A stretch of 64,000 nucleotides of DNA from an uncultured Lysobacteraceae bacterium (GTDB lineage Bacteria; Pseudomonadota; Gammaproteobacteria; Xanthomonadales; Xanthomonadaceae), in contig CAMLLG010000010.1 in NCBI GenBank assembly GCA_946480825.1, positions 12,728 to 76,727 on the forward strand, written 5' to 3'. A program made the translations under genes and the position numbers. Under the pieces are notes generated by a model. That model ran no database searches. It was not told where the DNA came from and saw only the letters and a program-made list of their open reading frames with translations. Shown in pieces: positions 7,944 through 16,732 of this stretch. Numbering within the stretch: position 1 is the stretch's first letter; each line of letters begins with the position of its first letter.

Positions 7944-9839
7944 ATGATCACCGCAGGGTCCGTCGAGACTCGGCAGCGCATCGCCAACGAGTGCCGGCAA
8001 CTGGTGCTGGCGCAGGGGCGTGCCGGTGCCTTCGCGACCCTCGCCGTGGCCGTGCTGTTGCTCTACACCCTGCGCGACGTGCATCCCCGCGAACATCTCG
8101 TCGCCTGGGCGGTGGCGGTCGGCGTGGCCTCGGCGCTGCGCATCTGGCTGGCGACGCCGCCGGCGCAAGAACGACCGGGCGAAAGCGAACGTCTCGCGGC
8201 GACGCCGATCGGCTGCATGCTGCTCGGTGCGCTCTGCGGCGGTGTCTGGGGCGTCGCATCGACCGTGCTGTTTCCCCTGGGCCACAGCGATCTGTATTTC
8301 GTCGTCGCGTTCCTGCTGATCAGCATGCCGGCGGCCGCGACCAGCAGCTTCGGCGCGTGGTGGCCCGCGCACGCCGCCTACGTGCTGTGCAACATCGGGC
8401 CGTTCGCGCTGTATTTCATGCTCTCGGGCCAGCCCGACTTCGTCGTCGCCGGCATGGCCGCGTCTTTCTTCACGGCCTTCCTGTTGCGGCAGGGCTTCGT
8501 CGTCAGCGGCACCATCCAGCACAACATCGCCCAGCGCATCGCACTGACCGCGATGACCCGGACCCTCGGCGAGGCGCTCGACCGCGCCGATGGCGCCAAT
8601 CGCGCCAAGTCCACCTTCCTCACCAACATGAGCCATGAGCTGCGCACGCCGCTGAACGCGATCATCGGCATGAGCGAGCTGCTGGCCGAGGCGCCGGACG
8701 CGCCGCAGCACCGGCAGTTGCCGCACAGCATCCACCGCGCCGGGCAATCGCTGCTGGCCCTGATCAGCGATGTCCTCGATCTGTCGCAGGTCGAAGCCGG
8801 CAAGATCGTGCTTCACCCCGCGCCCTTCGCGCCGCGCCGGCTCATCGAGGGCGTGCTCGACATGTTCGCGCCCGAAGCCGAGGCCAGATCGCTGGTGCTG
8901 GCCGCCGACTGCTCGCCCGATGTGCCCGTGCGCTTCGTCGGCGACCAGGCGCGCCTGCGTCAGGTGCTGGTGAATCTGGTCGGCAACGCGATCAAGTTCA
9001 CCGCGGCCGGCGGCGTGCGGATCGAGGTCGAACTGCTGCCCGGCGGCGATGCGCCGCAGGCGCTGCGGATCGTGGTCGCCGATACCGGCCCGGGTATTCC
9101 CGAACACGAGCGCACGCGGATTTTCTCGGCGTTCCAGCAGGGCGACGATTCGGTCAGCCGCGCGCATTCGGGCACCGGCCTCGGCCTGAAGATTTCCAGC
9201 GACCTCATCGCGTTGATGGGCGGACGCATCGATCTGGACAGCGAGCCGGGCGTCGGCAGCCGGTTCGCGGTGACCGTGCCGGAAGCCGAGCTGCCAGCGT
9301 ATCTGGCCGGGCACCCGGCCGCAGCTGCACGCGAGACCGACAGCGCGCAGGGTGTCGCGGCGTCGGCCCGGGCGATCGGAGGCCTGCGTGTGCTGGTGGT
9401 CGAGGACAACGCGCTGAACGCATCGCTGGTGAAGTTGATGCTGGAGCGCGACGGCTGCAGCGTCGAGTGCGCGGGCAGCGGTGCGCGCGCGCTGGAGCGG
9501 ATGCGGAGCGAGCGCTGGGATGTCGTGCTGATGGATTGCCAGATGCCGGACATCGACGGTTACGCCGCGACCCGGCGCTGGCGCCAGATCGAACTCGCCG
9601 AACGCCGCCCGCGGTTGTCGATCGTCGCGCTGACCGCGCATGCGATGGCCGACGACCGCCGCCGTTGCCTGGAGGCGGGCATGGACGAATACCTCACCAA
9701 GCCGGTGAGGCTGGATGCTCTGCGCAGCGTGCTGGCGCGGCATGCGCCCGATGGTCCTGCCGAAGCGGTGGATGCGGCTCCGGCCGAAACCGCGCCTGCC
9801 CAGCCCGAGCCGTCCCAAACCGAGCATGCGCCGCCATGA
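7944..9839 (+). CDS. Hybrid sensor histidine kinase with receiver domain
   Basis: ATG 7944 follows GGGGAGGGGG and gives 631 residues; the longer open frame upstream is not needed. Residues about 25-200 contain five to six hydrophobic segments forming an integral membrane input domain. HisKA follows with the phospho-acceptor in NMSHELRTPLNAIIG (H231), then HATPase (NAIKFT around 347; G boxes DTGPGIP, GTGLGLKIS), then a receiver domain (about 475-600) with VLVVEDNALN, the phospho-acceptor Asp in VLMDCQMPDIDG (D531) and the T/K residues LTAHA and YLTKP. The architecture resembles RpfC, the DSF sensor of xanthomonads, but there is no C-terminal HPt and no rpfF/rpfG neighbour, so I do not name it. 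It overlaps the next gene by ATGA. Confidence 0.9.
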   Translation: MITAGSVETRQRIANECRQLVLAQGRAGAFATLAVAVLLLYTLRDVHPREHLVAWAVAVGVASALRIWLATPPAQERPGESERLAATPIGCMLLGALCGGVWGVASTVLFPLGHSDLYFVVAFLLISMPAAATSSFGAWWPAHAAYVLCNIGPFALYFMLSGQPDFVVAGMAASFFTAFLLRQGFVVSGTIQHNIAQRIALTAMTRTLGEALDRADGANRAKSTFLTNMSHELRTPLNAIIGMSELLAEAPDAPQHRQLPHSIHRAGQSLLALISDVLDLSQVEAGKIVLHPAPFAPRRLIEGVLDMFAPEAEARSLVLAADCSPDVPVRFVGDQARLRQVLVNLVGNAIKFTAAGGVRIEVELLPGGDAPQALRIVVADTGPGIPEHERTRIFSAFQQGDDSVSRAHSGTGLGLKISSDLIALMGGRIDLDSEPGVGSRFAVTVPEAELPAYLAGHPAAAARETDSAQGVAASARAIGGLRVLVVEDNALNASLVKLMLERDGCSVECAGSGARALERMRSERWDVVLMDCQMPDIDGYAATRRWRQIELAERRPRLSIVALTAHAMADDRRRCLEAGMDEYLTKPVRLDALRSVLARHAPDGPAEAVDAAPAETAPAQPEPSQTEHAPP

Positions 9840-10465
9840 GCCGCCTGCTGATCGTCGGCGCGACCGGGCTGGTCGGTCGTCATGCGCTGGCGTCGGCGCT
9901 GGCGGACCCGCGCGTGTCGCAGGTCGTCGCGCCGACCCGGCGCGCGTTGCCGCCGCACGCGAAACTCGACAACCCGGTCGTCGACTTCGAAGCGCTGCCG
10001 GCAGACGCCGCATGGTGGTCGGTGGACGCGGTGGTCTGCACGCTCGGCACCACGATCCGCGATGCCGGCTCGGAGGCGGCGTTCCGCCGGGTCGATGTCG
10101 ACCATGTCCTCGCGGTCGCCACGCACGCCCGCGCAGCCGGCGCGCGCGCGTTCGCGCTGAACTCCTCGGTGGGCGCCGATCCCGCCGCCCGCGCGTTCTA
10201 TCTGCGCTGCAAGGGCGAGGCCGAGCGCGGCGTGGAAGCGTTGGGTTATCCGTCGTTGACGCTGGTGCGGCCGTCGATCATCGGCGGTGAGCGCGAGCGA
10301 CGGCGGCCGCTGGAACATCTCGGCATGGTGACGCTGCTCGCGTTCGAACCCTGGGTGCCGAAACGCTACCGCGTGGTGCCGGCGGAACGCATCGCGCGTT
10401 GCCTGCTCGATGCCGCGATCGCCGCGCCGCCGGGCGTGCGTATCGTCGAATCCGAAGCGCTCTGA
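9836..10465 (+). CDS. NAD(P)-binding Rossmann-fold protein
   Basis: A 209-residue protein whose ATG overlaps the kinase stop (ATGA), so the two are translationally coupled. The N-terminus LLIVGATGLVGRHAL is the GxxGxxG dinucleotide-binding loop of atypical short-chain dehydrogenases (NmrA/HTATIP2-like group). A Ser followed by YxxxK-like YLRCKGE (about 120-126) fits the SDR active-site region; LVRPSIIGG follows. No signal peptide. Substrate unknown. Co-transcription with a sensor kinase does not by itself suggest a shared pathway. Confidence 0.82.
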   Translation: MSRLLIVGATGLVGRHALASALADPRVSQVVAPTRRALPPHAKLDNPVVDFEALPADAAWWSVDAVVCTLGTTIRDAGSEAAFRRVDVDHVLAVATHARAAGARAFALNSSVGADPAARAFYLRCKGEAERGVEALGYPSLTLVRPSIIGGERERRRPLEHLGMVTLLAFEPWVPKRYRVVPAERIARCLLDAAIAAPPGVRIVESEAL

Positions 10466-10710
10466 GCGGGCGCATCGTCCGCGCCGCGCCGCCGCGTTGG
10501 CGCGCTTCTGCGGCGGAATCCGCGCTGGCCGGATGTGCCTGCACATCATTGCCCGCACGATGTCGATGCATGTGCTTGCCGTAAGTGCATGATTTCAATG
10601 AGATTGATTGTTGCGATGCAGCATCCGCTGCGCATGCCGTTCGCCGCCCTGAGTCAATGCCCCACCGCGAGGGCGCACAATACCCGGCTGTCAGCCGTGG
10701 ATGTGCCGCA

Positions 10711-12621
10711 ATGTCGACCGAAGTTCCTTCCCTGCGTTTCGCCGATCTCGGCCTGTCCGAAGCGGTCATGGCCGCAGTCCAGGAGGTCGGCTACGAAACG
10801 CCGTCCCCGATCCAGGCGGCGACCATTCCCGCGCTGCTGGCCGGCCGCGACGTGCTCGGCCAGGCCCAGACCGGCACCGGCAAGACCGCGGCCTTCGCGC
10901 TGCCGCTGCTCTCGCGCCTCGATCTGTCGAAACATACGCCGCAGGTGCTGGTGCTGGCGCCGACCCGGGAACTCGCGATCCAGGTGGCCGAGGCCTTCCA
11001 GCGTTACGCGCACAAGCTCCCCGGCTTCCACGTGCTGCCGATCTACGGCGGCCAGAGTTACTACCCGCAGTTGCAGGCGCTGAAGCGCGGCGTGCACGTC
11101 GTCGTCGGCACCCCGGGCCGGGTGATCGATCACCTCGAACGCGGCACGCTGGATCTGTCCGACCTCAAGGCGCTGGTGCTGGACGAAGCCGACGAGATGC
11201 TGCGCATGGGCTTCATCGACGATGTCGAGACGGTGCTGAAGAAAGTGCCGGAGCAGCGCCAGGTCGCGCTGTTCTCGGCGACCATGCCGTCGCAGATCCG
11301 CCGCATCGCCCAGACCTATCTGCGCGACCCGGCCGAAGTCACCATCGCCGCGAAGACCACCACCGCGACCAACATCCGCCAGCGGTTCTGGTTCGTCAGC
11401 GGTCTGCACAAGCTCGACGCGCTGACCCGCATCCTCGAAGCCGAACCCTACGACGCGATGATCATCTTCGCGCGGACCAAATCGGCGACCGACGAACTGG
11501 CCGAGAAACTGCAGGCGCGCGGCCTCGCCGCCGCCGCGATCAACGGCGACGTGCAGCAGGCGCAGCGCGAAAAGACCATCCAGCAGCTGAAGGACGGCAA
11601 GCTCGACATCCTGGTCGCCACCGATGTGGCCGCGCGCGGCCTCGACGTGGAGCGCATCAGCCACGTGCTGAACTACGACATTCCCTACGACACCGAGAGC
11701 TACGTCCACCGCATCGGCCGCACCGGCCGCGCCGGGCGCAGCGGCGAGGCGATCCTGTTCGTCAGCCCGCGCGAGAAGAGCATGCTGCGCGCCATCGAGC
11801 GCGCGACCCGCCAGCCGATCGCGGAAATGCAGCTGCCGACGGTCGAAAGCGTGAACGACGCGCGGGTGACGAAATTTCTCGCCCGCATCACCGACACGCT
11901 GGCGCTGGACGAGAACAGCGGCGGCGAGATGGGGCTGTACCGCGAACTGGTCGAACGCTACGAGCGCGAACACAACGTGCCGGCGATCGAGATCGCGGCC
12001 GCGCTGGCGAAACTGCTGCAGGGCGACACGCCGCTGCTGCTGGCGCCGGAGCGCAAGCGTGAGCCGCAGGAATTCCAGCAGCGCCGCGAATACGCCGAAC
12101 GTGCCCAGCGCGAGCCGCGACCGGAACGCAGCGAGCGTCCTGGCGGCGAGCGTGCGCCTCGCGGCGACGGCGAAGAGCGCGCGCCGCGGCCGAAGAAGGA
12201 CGTGGGCCCGCGCCAGCCGCCGGAAGCGGGGATGGAGACCTACCGCATCGAAGTCGGCCACATGCACAGCGTGAAGCCGGGCAACATCGTCGGCGCCATC
12301 GCCAACGAGGCCGGCCTCGACAGCAAGTACATCGGCCGTATCGACATCCACGACGATCATTCGATCCTCGATCTGCCCGAAGGCATGCCCAAGCCGCTGC
12401 TGATGCACCTGAAGAAGGTGCGCGTGGCCGGCCAGGCGCTGCGCCTGCAGAAGCTCGACGAGTACGACGGCGGCGGTGCGAAGTCGCAGGGCTTCAAGCC
12501 GCGCGGCTTCACGCCGGGTGCCGGGAAACCCGCGGGCGCCAAGCCTGGCGGGTTCAGGCCGGGCGGCTTCAAACCCGGGCCGAAGAAGCCGCACCGCAAG
12601 GGTCCGCCGCGCGAGGACTGA
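10711..12621 (+). CDS. deaD: DEAD-box ATP-dependent RNA helicase with DbpA-type RNA-binding domain
   Basis: ATG 10711 gives 636 residues starting STEVPSLRFADLGLSEAV, the Q-motif region. Motif I AQTGTGKT (52-59), PTRELAIQ, GTPGR, DEAD (158-161), SAT (FSATMPSQ), and HRIGRTGRAGR are all intact. After the helicase core comes an acidic/basic linker rich in Arg-Glu-Pro, a DbpA RNA-binding domain (about 510-580), and a C-terminal tail with repeated G-F-K-P-G units and lysines. This is the CsdA/DeaD architecture: ribosome assembly and RNA remodelling, usually induced at low temperature. The roughly 245-bp leader upstream is less GC-rich than its surroundings, as cold-shock leaders can be, but no motif proves it. 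Confidence 0.93.
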   Translation: MSTEVPSLRFADLGLSEAVMAAVQEVGYETPSPIQAATIPALLAGRDVLGQAQTGTGKTAAFALPLLSRLDLSKHTPQVLVLAPTRELAIQVAEAFQRYAHKLPGFHVLPIYGGQSYYPQLQALKRGVHVVVGTPGRVIDHLERGTLDLSDLKALVLDEADEMLRMGFIDDVETVLKKVPEQRQVALFSATMPSQIRRIAQTYLRDPAEVTIAAKTTTATNIRQRFWFVSGLHKLDALTRILEAEPYDAMIIFARTKSATDELAEKLQARGLAAAAINGDVQQAQREKTIQQLKDGKLDILVATDVAARGLDVERISHVLNYDIPYDTESYVHRIGRTGRAGRSGEAILFVSPREKSMLRAIERATRQPIAEMQLPTVESVNDARVTKFLARITDTLALDENSGGEMGLYRELVERYEREHNVPAIEIAAALAKLLQGDTPLLLAPERKREPQEFQQRREYAERAQREPRPERSERPGGERAPRGDGEERAPRPKKDVGPRQPPEAGMETYRIEVGHMHSVKPGNIVGAIANEAGLDSKYIGRIDIHDDHSILDLPEGMPKPLLMHLKKVRVAGQALRLQKLDEYDGGGAKSQGFKPRGFTPGAGKPAGAKPGGFRPGGFKPGPKKPHRKGPPRED

Positions 12622-12699
12622 GTTCGTTCCGCCGCCTGCGCCGCCGGTCGATCGCACGACACGCTTGTCAGCTTCCCGCGGATTTGATCGACTGTCGGC

Positions 12700-14613
12700 A
12701 TGACGGGTGGCGCGGGGGCGGGAATGCGGAGTGTCGTACTGGCGATATCGCTGTGCTGTGCGCAGGCCTGGGCGGCGAAGCCGCCGACGGTCGAAGAAGT
12801 GCTCCGCCCTTCGCTGCACGGGTTGGTGAAGATTTCCCCCGACGGCCGCTACGTCGCCGCGACGGTGCGCAAGGCCGAGAACAAACAGAACCGGGTGTTG
12901 CTCGCGATCATCGACCGCGAGACCAACAAGTTGGTCCGGGTGCTCGATCCCGAGGAAAAGTCCGAAATCAGCCGGGTCTGGTGGGTCGGCGACGAACGTC
13001 TGTTCGTCCAGACCCGCTGGGGCGGCGACATGTTCCAGCAGTACTACACCGATCCGCGCGTGGTCGCGATCAATGTCGACGGCACCGGCAAGCGCGGGAT
13101 CTCCGCGTGGATCGTCGACACCCTGGTCGACGACGACGAGCACATGCTGATCGAGCGCTGCGCGAAGGCGACCCGCAGGGGTTGCCTCACCTACCTCCAG
13201 AAAGTCGACACCAAGGGCGGCGTGAACGGTCCGCGGATCGCCGATGCGCCCGCGGTGGGCGCGGAGTTCTTCACCGACAACGCCGGACGCGTGCTGTTCG
13301 CGACCGCGTGGGACGACGACCGCAGCCAGCGCGTGTGGATCCGGCGCGGCGAGGCCTGGGAGATCTTCAACGACGAAGCGCGGAGCGGCGTCGAGATCGC
13401 GTTGATCGGCACCTCGCGCGACGATGCCCAGGTATTCCTGCAGGTCGAGCGCAAGGACGGGCCGGACCGGATCGAGCGACTGACGTTCGCGACCGGCGAA
13501 CGCACGGTCGCGATGAGCGACCCGAAACTCGATCCCGCATTCGTGGTCTGGTCGGCCGATGGTCGCCAGCCGATCGGCGCCGCTTACGGGCTCGGCGTGC
13601 CGCGCGCGCGTTTCTGGGACCCGTCCGATCCCGACGCGAAGTTGTTGCGCGGCATGGAGGCGGCCTTTCCCGAGGATGCGGTCGCCTTCATCGACGGTTC
13701 GCGCGACGGCAGGCATGTCGTGGTCAAGGTGTGGAGCGATCGCGACCCCGGCAGTTTCTACATGCTCGATCGCGACACCCGGCGCATGGATCTGGTGGCG
13801 CGCGAGAAGCCGTGGCTCGATCCGCAGGCGCTGGCGCGCAACGAACCGATCGTCTTCACCGCCCGCGATGGCCTCGAACTGCACGGCTATCTCACGCTGC
13901 CGCTTGCCGCTGCGTCGCCGCCGCCGCTGGTGGTGATGCCGCACGGCGGCCCGTTCGGCGTGCGCGACGAGTGGGCCTACGACGAAGAATCGCAACTGCT
14001 CGCGGCGAATGGTTATGCGGTGCTGCGGGTGAACTATCGCGGTTCCGACGGTTTCGGCCAGGCGTTCGAGCGCGCCGGCTATCGCCAGTGGGGTCTGAAG
14101 ATCATGGGCGACATCGTCGACGCCACGCGCTGGGCGATGGCGAGCGGTCGCGTCGATGCCACTCGCGTCTGCCTCTGGGGCACGAGTTTCGGCGGTTATG
14201 CGTCGCTGATGGGCGTCGCGCGCGCGCCTGATCTGTATCGCTGCGCGATTTCGACCGCAGGCGCGACGAATCTGGTCGTCACCCGCAAGTGGGGCGATAC
14301 CCAGCGCACGCAATGGGGCCGGCATTATCTCGACGAGGCGGTCGGCGACGACGAGAAGGCGCTGTTCGAACAATCACCGGTCCGGCACGTGGATCGGATC
14401 GAGGCGCCGTTGCTGCTGGTGCACGGACAGCACGATCAGCGAGTGTCGTTCGAACACGCCAGGGCGATGGTGGCGGCGATGCAGAAAGCGGGCAAGCCGA
14501 TCGAGACCCTGTTCTTCACCGACGAGACCCACGGCATCTACGGCGAGGACAACCGCCGCGAATACTACGACCGCGTGCTGGGGTTCCTGCGCCAGCATCT
14601 GTCCATGCATTGA
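12700..14613 (+). CDS. S9 family serine peptidase (prolyl oligopeptidase type), exported
   Basis: 637 residues from ATG 12700; ATG 12724 (preceded by GGGGGCGGGA) is an equally good start, and both leave a signal peptide ending at QAWA. A beta-propeller-like half (about 30-390) is followed by an alpha/beta hydrolase domain (about 400-637). Catalytic triad by motif: Ser496 in WGTSFGGYAS, Asp579 in HGQHDQRVS, His611 in DETHGIYG. Oxyanion region VVMPHGGP is present. It should cleave peptides in the periplasm, as acylaminoacyl/dipeptidyl peptidases of this group do. It is a single gene. Confidence 0.9.
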   Translation: MTGGAGAGMRSVVLAISLCCAQAWAAKPPTVEEVLRPSLHGLVKISPDGRYVAATVRKAENKQNRVLLAIIDRETNKLVRVLDPEEKSEISRVWWVGDERLFVQTRWGGDMFQQYYTDPRVVAINVDGTGKRGISAWIVDTLVDDDEHMLIERCAKATRRGCLTYLQKVDTKGGVNGPRIADAPAVGAEFFTDNAGRVLFATAWDDDRSQRVWIRRGEAWEIFNDEARSGVEIALIGTSRDDAQVFLQVERKDGPDRIERLTFATGERTVAMSDPKLDPAFVVWSADGRQPIGAAYGLGVPRARFWDPSDPDAKLLRGMEAAFPEDAVAFIDGSRDGRHVVVKVWSDRDPGSFYMLDRDTRRMDLVAREKPWLDPQALARNEPIVFTARDGLELHGYLTLPLAAASPPPLVVMPHGGPFGVRDEWAYDEESQLLAANGYAVLRVNYRGSDGFGQAFERAGYRQWGLKIMGDIVDATRWAMASGRVDATRVCLWGTSFGGYASLMGVARAPDLYRCAISTAGATNLVVTRKWGDTQRTQWGRHYLDEAVGDDEKALFEQSPVRHVDRIEAPLLLVHGQHDQRVSFEHARAMVAAMQKAGKPIETLFFTDETHGIYGEDNRREYYDRVLGFLRQHLSMH

Positions 14614-14667
14614 TTGCGCGCACCGACCACGCGCACCCGACACGCGACCCACGCCCGAGACACCGCG

Positions 14668-15654
14668 ATGCGCATTCCGACCTATTGGGCCGAGGCCCGG
14701 CTGCAGCACCGCGAACGCCGGCGCACGATCACGCTGCGCCGTTTCGGCTGGTCCGACATCGGCGACGCGGACGCGCAGGCGCATGCGGATGCGCGCGTGC
14801 GCGAAGCGATGGATCGGGTGCTGTCGGGCGAGACGCTGCCGCGCCGCGAACGTCGCGTCGCCTACAACGGCGCGGAGGGCGTGCCGATCCGCGAGGAGAT
14901 CGTCGATCGCCACGGCGACAGCGTGATCACCCGCACCGGTTACGGCGCGCTGTGCCTGAACACGCCGGACGTGTTGTTCGCGGACATCGATTTCGCCGAG
15001 CGCAGTCGTCCGCGGCAGGTGCTGCTGGCGATGGTCTGCGTGTTCGCGCCGGTGGCCATCGCGCTGATCGCGGTGCTGCAGGTCTCGGTCGTGGCGTCGC
15101 TGGTCGTCGCGTTCTTCGCGTCGCTGCTGCTCGGCGTGCCGCTGCCGGGTGCGCTGCGCAAGGTCGGCGTCGCGCTGCGCGGCGGTCGCGAGCGTCTCGC
15201 GCTGGAACGCGTGCGCCGGTTCGTGGTCGCGCATCCCGACTGGCGCCTGCGCGTGTACCGCACGCCGGCCGGTCTGCGGCTGCTCGCGCTGCATCGCCGC
15301 TTCGATCCGCGAGAAGAGGCCGTGCGCGCGTGTTTCGATGCGCTCGGCGTCGACCCGCTGTACGCGCGGATGTGCTTCAAGCAGAACTGTTTCCGCGCGC
15401 GGGTCACGCCGAAACCCTGGCGCATGGGCCTGCCGCGCCTGCATCCGCCGTACTCGTCGGCGTGGCGGCCCGAGCACGCGGCGCTGCCGGCGCGGCGCGC
15501 CTGGGTCGAAAGCTACGATCGCGAAGCGCAGGGCTACGCCGCCTGCCGTTATCTCGAAACCCTGGGTAGCGGTGCGAACGATGCCGACGCCGAGTCGGTA
15601 CGCGTCCTGCACGATCTGCTTTGCCAGGCGGAACGCGAACTGCCGCTGGCCTGA
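14668..15654 (+). CDS. Hypothetical membrane protein with two central transmembrane segments
   Basis: A 328-residue protein (ATG 14668). The N-terminal 115 residues are soluble and charged; one segment, ITRTGYGALCLNTPDVLFAD, precedes two adjacent hydrophobic helices (about 120-160: VLLAMVCVFAPVAIALIAVL and SLVVAFFASLLLG), then a long basic cytoplasmic domain (about 165-328) with HPDWRLRVYRTPAGLRLLAL and an FKQNCFRARVTPKPWR block. I do not recognise a named family, although similar proteins seem familiar from xanthomonads. The compact Cys/Phe-containing C-terminal region may be a ligand or nucleic-acid binding surface; that is speculation. Confidence 0.78.
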   Translation: MRIPTYWAEARLQHRERRRTITLRRFGWSDIGDADAQAHADARVREAMDRVLSGETLPRRERRVAYNGAEGVPIREEIVDRHGDSVITRTGYGALCLNTPDVLFADIDFAERSRPRQVLLAMVCVFAPVAIALIAVLQVSVVASLVVAFFASLLLGVPLPGALRKVGVALRGGRERLALERVRRFVVAHPDWRLRVYRTPAGLRLLALHRRFDPREEAVRACFDALGVDPLYARMCFKQNCFRARVTPKPWRMGLPRLHPPYSSAWRPEHAALPARRAWVESYDREAQGYAACRYLETLGSGANDADAESVRVLHDLLCQAERELPLA

Positions 15655-15695
15655 ACAGGCGCTCGGAGCCTGTGCAAAATCTACGACGAACGTAT

Positions 15696-15761
15696 CGGTA
15701 GAGCGGCCTTCAGGCCGCTGATTCACCAGCAGAGATCAGCGGCCTGAAGGCCGCTCTACCG
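15696..15761. repeat. REP doublet (GTAG type), inverted pair
   Basis: Two facing copies of GTAGAGCGGCCTTCAGGCCG form a perfect 27-bp inverted repeat (15696-15722 and 15735-15761) with a 12-base spacer. Each arm also folds alone (AGCGGCC/GGCCGCT). GTAG at the stem base is the hallmark of REP elements described in Stenotrophomonas and mobilised by RAYT transposases. Lies between two convergent genes. Confidence 0.9.
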
Positions 15762-15798
15762 GCGATCTTTCAGGTGCGTCGAGATTCCAAACAGGCGC

Positions 15799-16017
15799 TC
15801 AGCCGGCGACGACTTCGATCGCGATGTCGCCGATTTCGACGCGTTGTCCGCTGCGGATCTTGCAGGTCTTGCGCAGCTCGACGATGCCGTCGACCCGGAC
15901 TTCGCCGCTGGCGACCAGCTGTTTGCCGGCGCCGCCGCTGTCGCAGACGCCGGTGAGTTTGAGCAACTGATGGAGTTCGACGTGATCGCGGTCGAGTTCG
16001 AAATGGAGCGTCGGCAT
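15799..16017 (-). CDS. S4-domain RNA-binding protein (YbcJ-like)
   Basis: 72 residues from ATG 16017 (MPTLHFELDRDHVELHQLL), the usual length for this family; the longer upstream frame is not conserved-looking. Its core is an S4 domain: HVELHQLLKLTGVCDSGGAG, then KQLVASGEVRVDG, then LRKTCKIRSGQ. YbcJ-type proteins bind RNA and are thought to act in ribosome-linked processes. The gene is convergent with the membrane protein across the REP doublet and divergent from the VOC gene across the multi-hairpin spacer. Confidence 0.85.
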   Translation of the reverse strand: MPTLHFELDRDHVELHQLLKLTGVCDSGGAGKQLVASGEVRVDGIVELRKTCKIRSGQRVEIGDIAIEVVAG

Positions 16018-16071
16018 GGGCGCATCGATGAAAAGGGCGGCGGATGGCCGCGCGGTGTGGGGTAGCATAAG

Positions 16072-16266
16072 GCAACGCCGCAAAAGTCGGCGTTGCTGCG
16101 GCACATGGATGTGCCGCTCGCGAATCGATCATGTAAGTGATTGATTCGCGGGAGCGAGTCCGAATTCACTTCGGGCTCGCGACCACTGAACAAGTCCACG
16201 ATGGACTTGTTCGGTGTTGCCACAACGAGCCCGTCCCGTGCCTGCTGACACCGGGGTGTCAGCAGG
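16072..16266. repeat. Array of six consecutive hairpins
   Basis: Six inverted repeats occupy almost the whole spacer: 16072-16096 (9-bp stem GCAACGCCG), 16098-16117 (GCGGCACAT), 16119-16150 (CGCGAATC), 16154-16180 (11 pairs), 16188-16212 (GAACAAGTCCA), 16241-16266 (12 pairs, CCTGCTGACACC). Only one G-T pair occurs among all stems. Stem sequences differ from one another, so it is not a simple tandem repeat. Part of it (16139-16221) recurs at 24655-24738. Confidence 0.85.
16139..16221. repeat. Dispersed double-hairpin repeat, copy A
   Basis: About 83 bp nearly identical to 24655-24738, in the same orientation. It includes the hairpins at 16154-16180 and 16188-16212 joined by GACCACT. Loop and wobble differences relative to copy B keep both stems paired. 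Confidence 0.88.
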
Positions 16267-16305
16267 GGTCGCGCAGACTGCGGATTCCCTTTCCGGAGAC
16301 CTCTC

Positions 16306-16680
16306 ATGATCGCTTACACCACCCTCGGCACCCACGACCTCGCGCGCGCCGCGGACTTCTACGACGCGGTGCTTGCCGAACTCGGCGCCCAGCGTTTCAT
16401 GGAAGAGCCCGATTACTACATCGCCTGGGGCAATTCGGAGCACGGCGCCGGTCTCGGCATCACCTGGCCGTTCAACAAGGAGCCTGCGAGCGTCGGCAAC
16501 GGCACGATGGTGGCGCTGGGCGCGACCAGCCGCGAGCAGGTGGATCGCGTCTACGCCAGGGCGATCGCACTGGGCGGCACCGACGAGGGCGCGCCGGGCC
16601 AGCGTTCCCCCGGTTTCTACGCCGCGTATTTCCGCGACCTCGACGGCAACAAGCTCAACTGCTGCTACATGGGCGAATGA
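16306..16680 (+). CDS. VOC family (glyoxalase/bleomycin-resistance fold) protein
   Basis: 124 residues starting MIAYTTLGTHDLARAADFYD, a typical vicinal-oxygen-chelate opening (betaalphabetabetabeta). The C-terminal module ends FRDLDGNKLNCCYMG, where DxDGNxLE/N is the family signature; here the metal-ligand Glu is replaced by Asn, so metal binding may be weak. TCCGGAGACC provides the ribosome site. It is followed by a YafY-type regulator 52 bp downstream, probably co-transcribed. Substrate unknown. Confidence 0.87.
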   Translation: MIAYTTLGTHDLARAADFYDAVLAELGAQRFMEEPDYYIAWGNSEHGAGLGITWPFNKEPASVGNGTMVALGATSREQVDRVYARAIALGGTDEGAPGQRSPGFYAAYFRDLDGNKLNCCYMGE

Positions 16681-16732
16681 CGGAATCGCCGGTGTCGATG
16701 CGGCGGCGACGTCCATCGAAGAGATCGCCCGC

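Noticed and set aside
10654..14373. 1239-codon open frame on the minus strand opposite deaD and the S9 peptidase gene
   Set aside because: It spans two well-supported genes and their spacer; product is a monotonous Arg/Ala/Asp/Gly mixture with no motif. High-GC antisense frame shadow.
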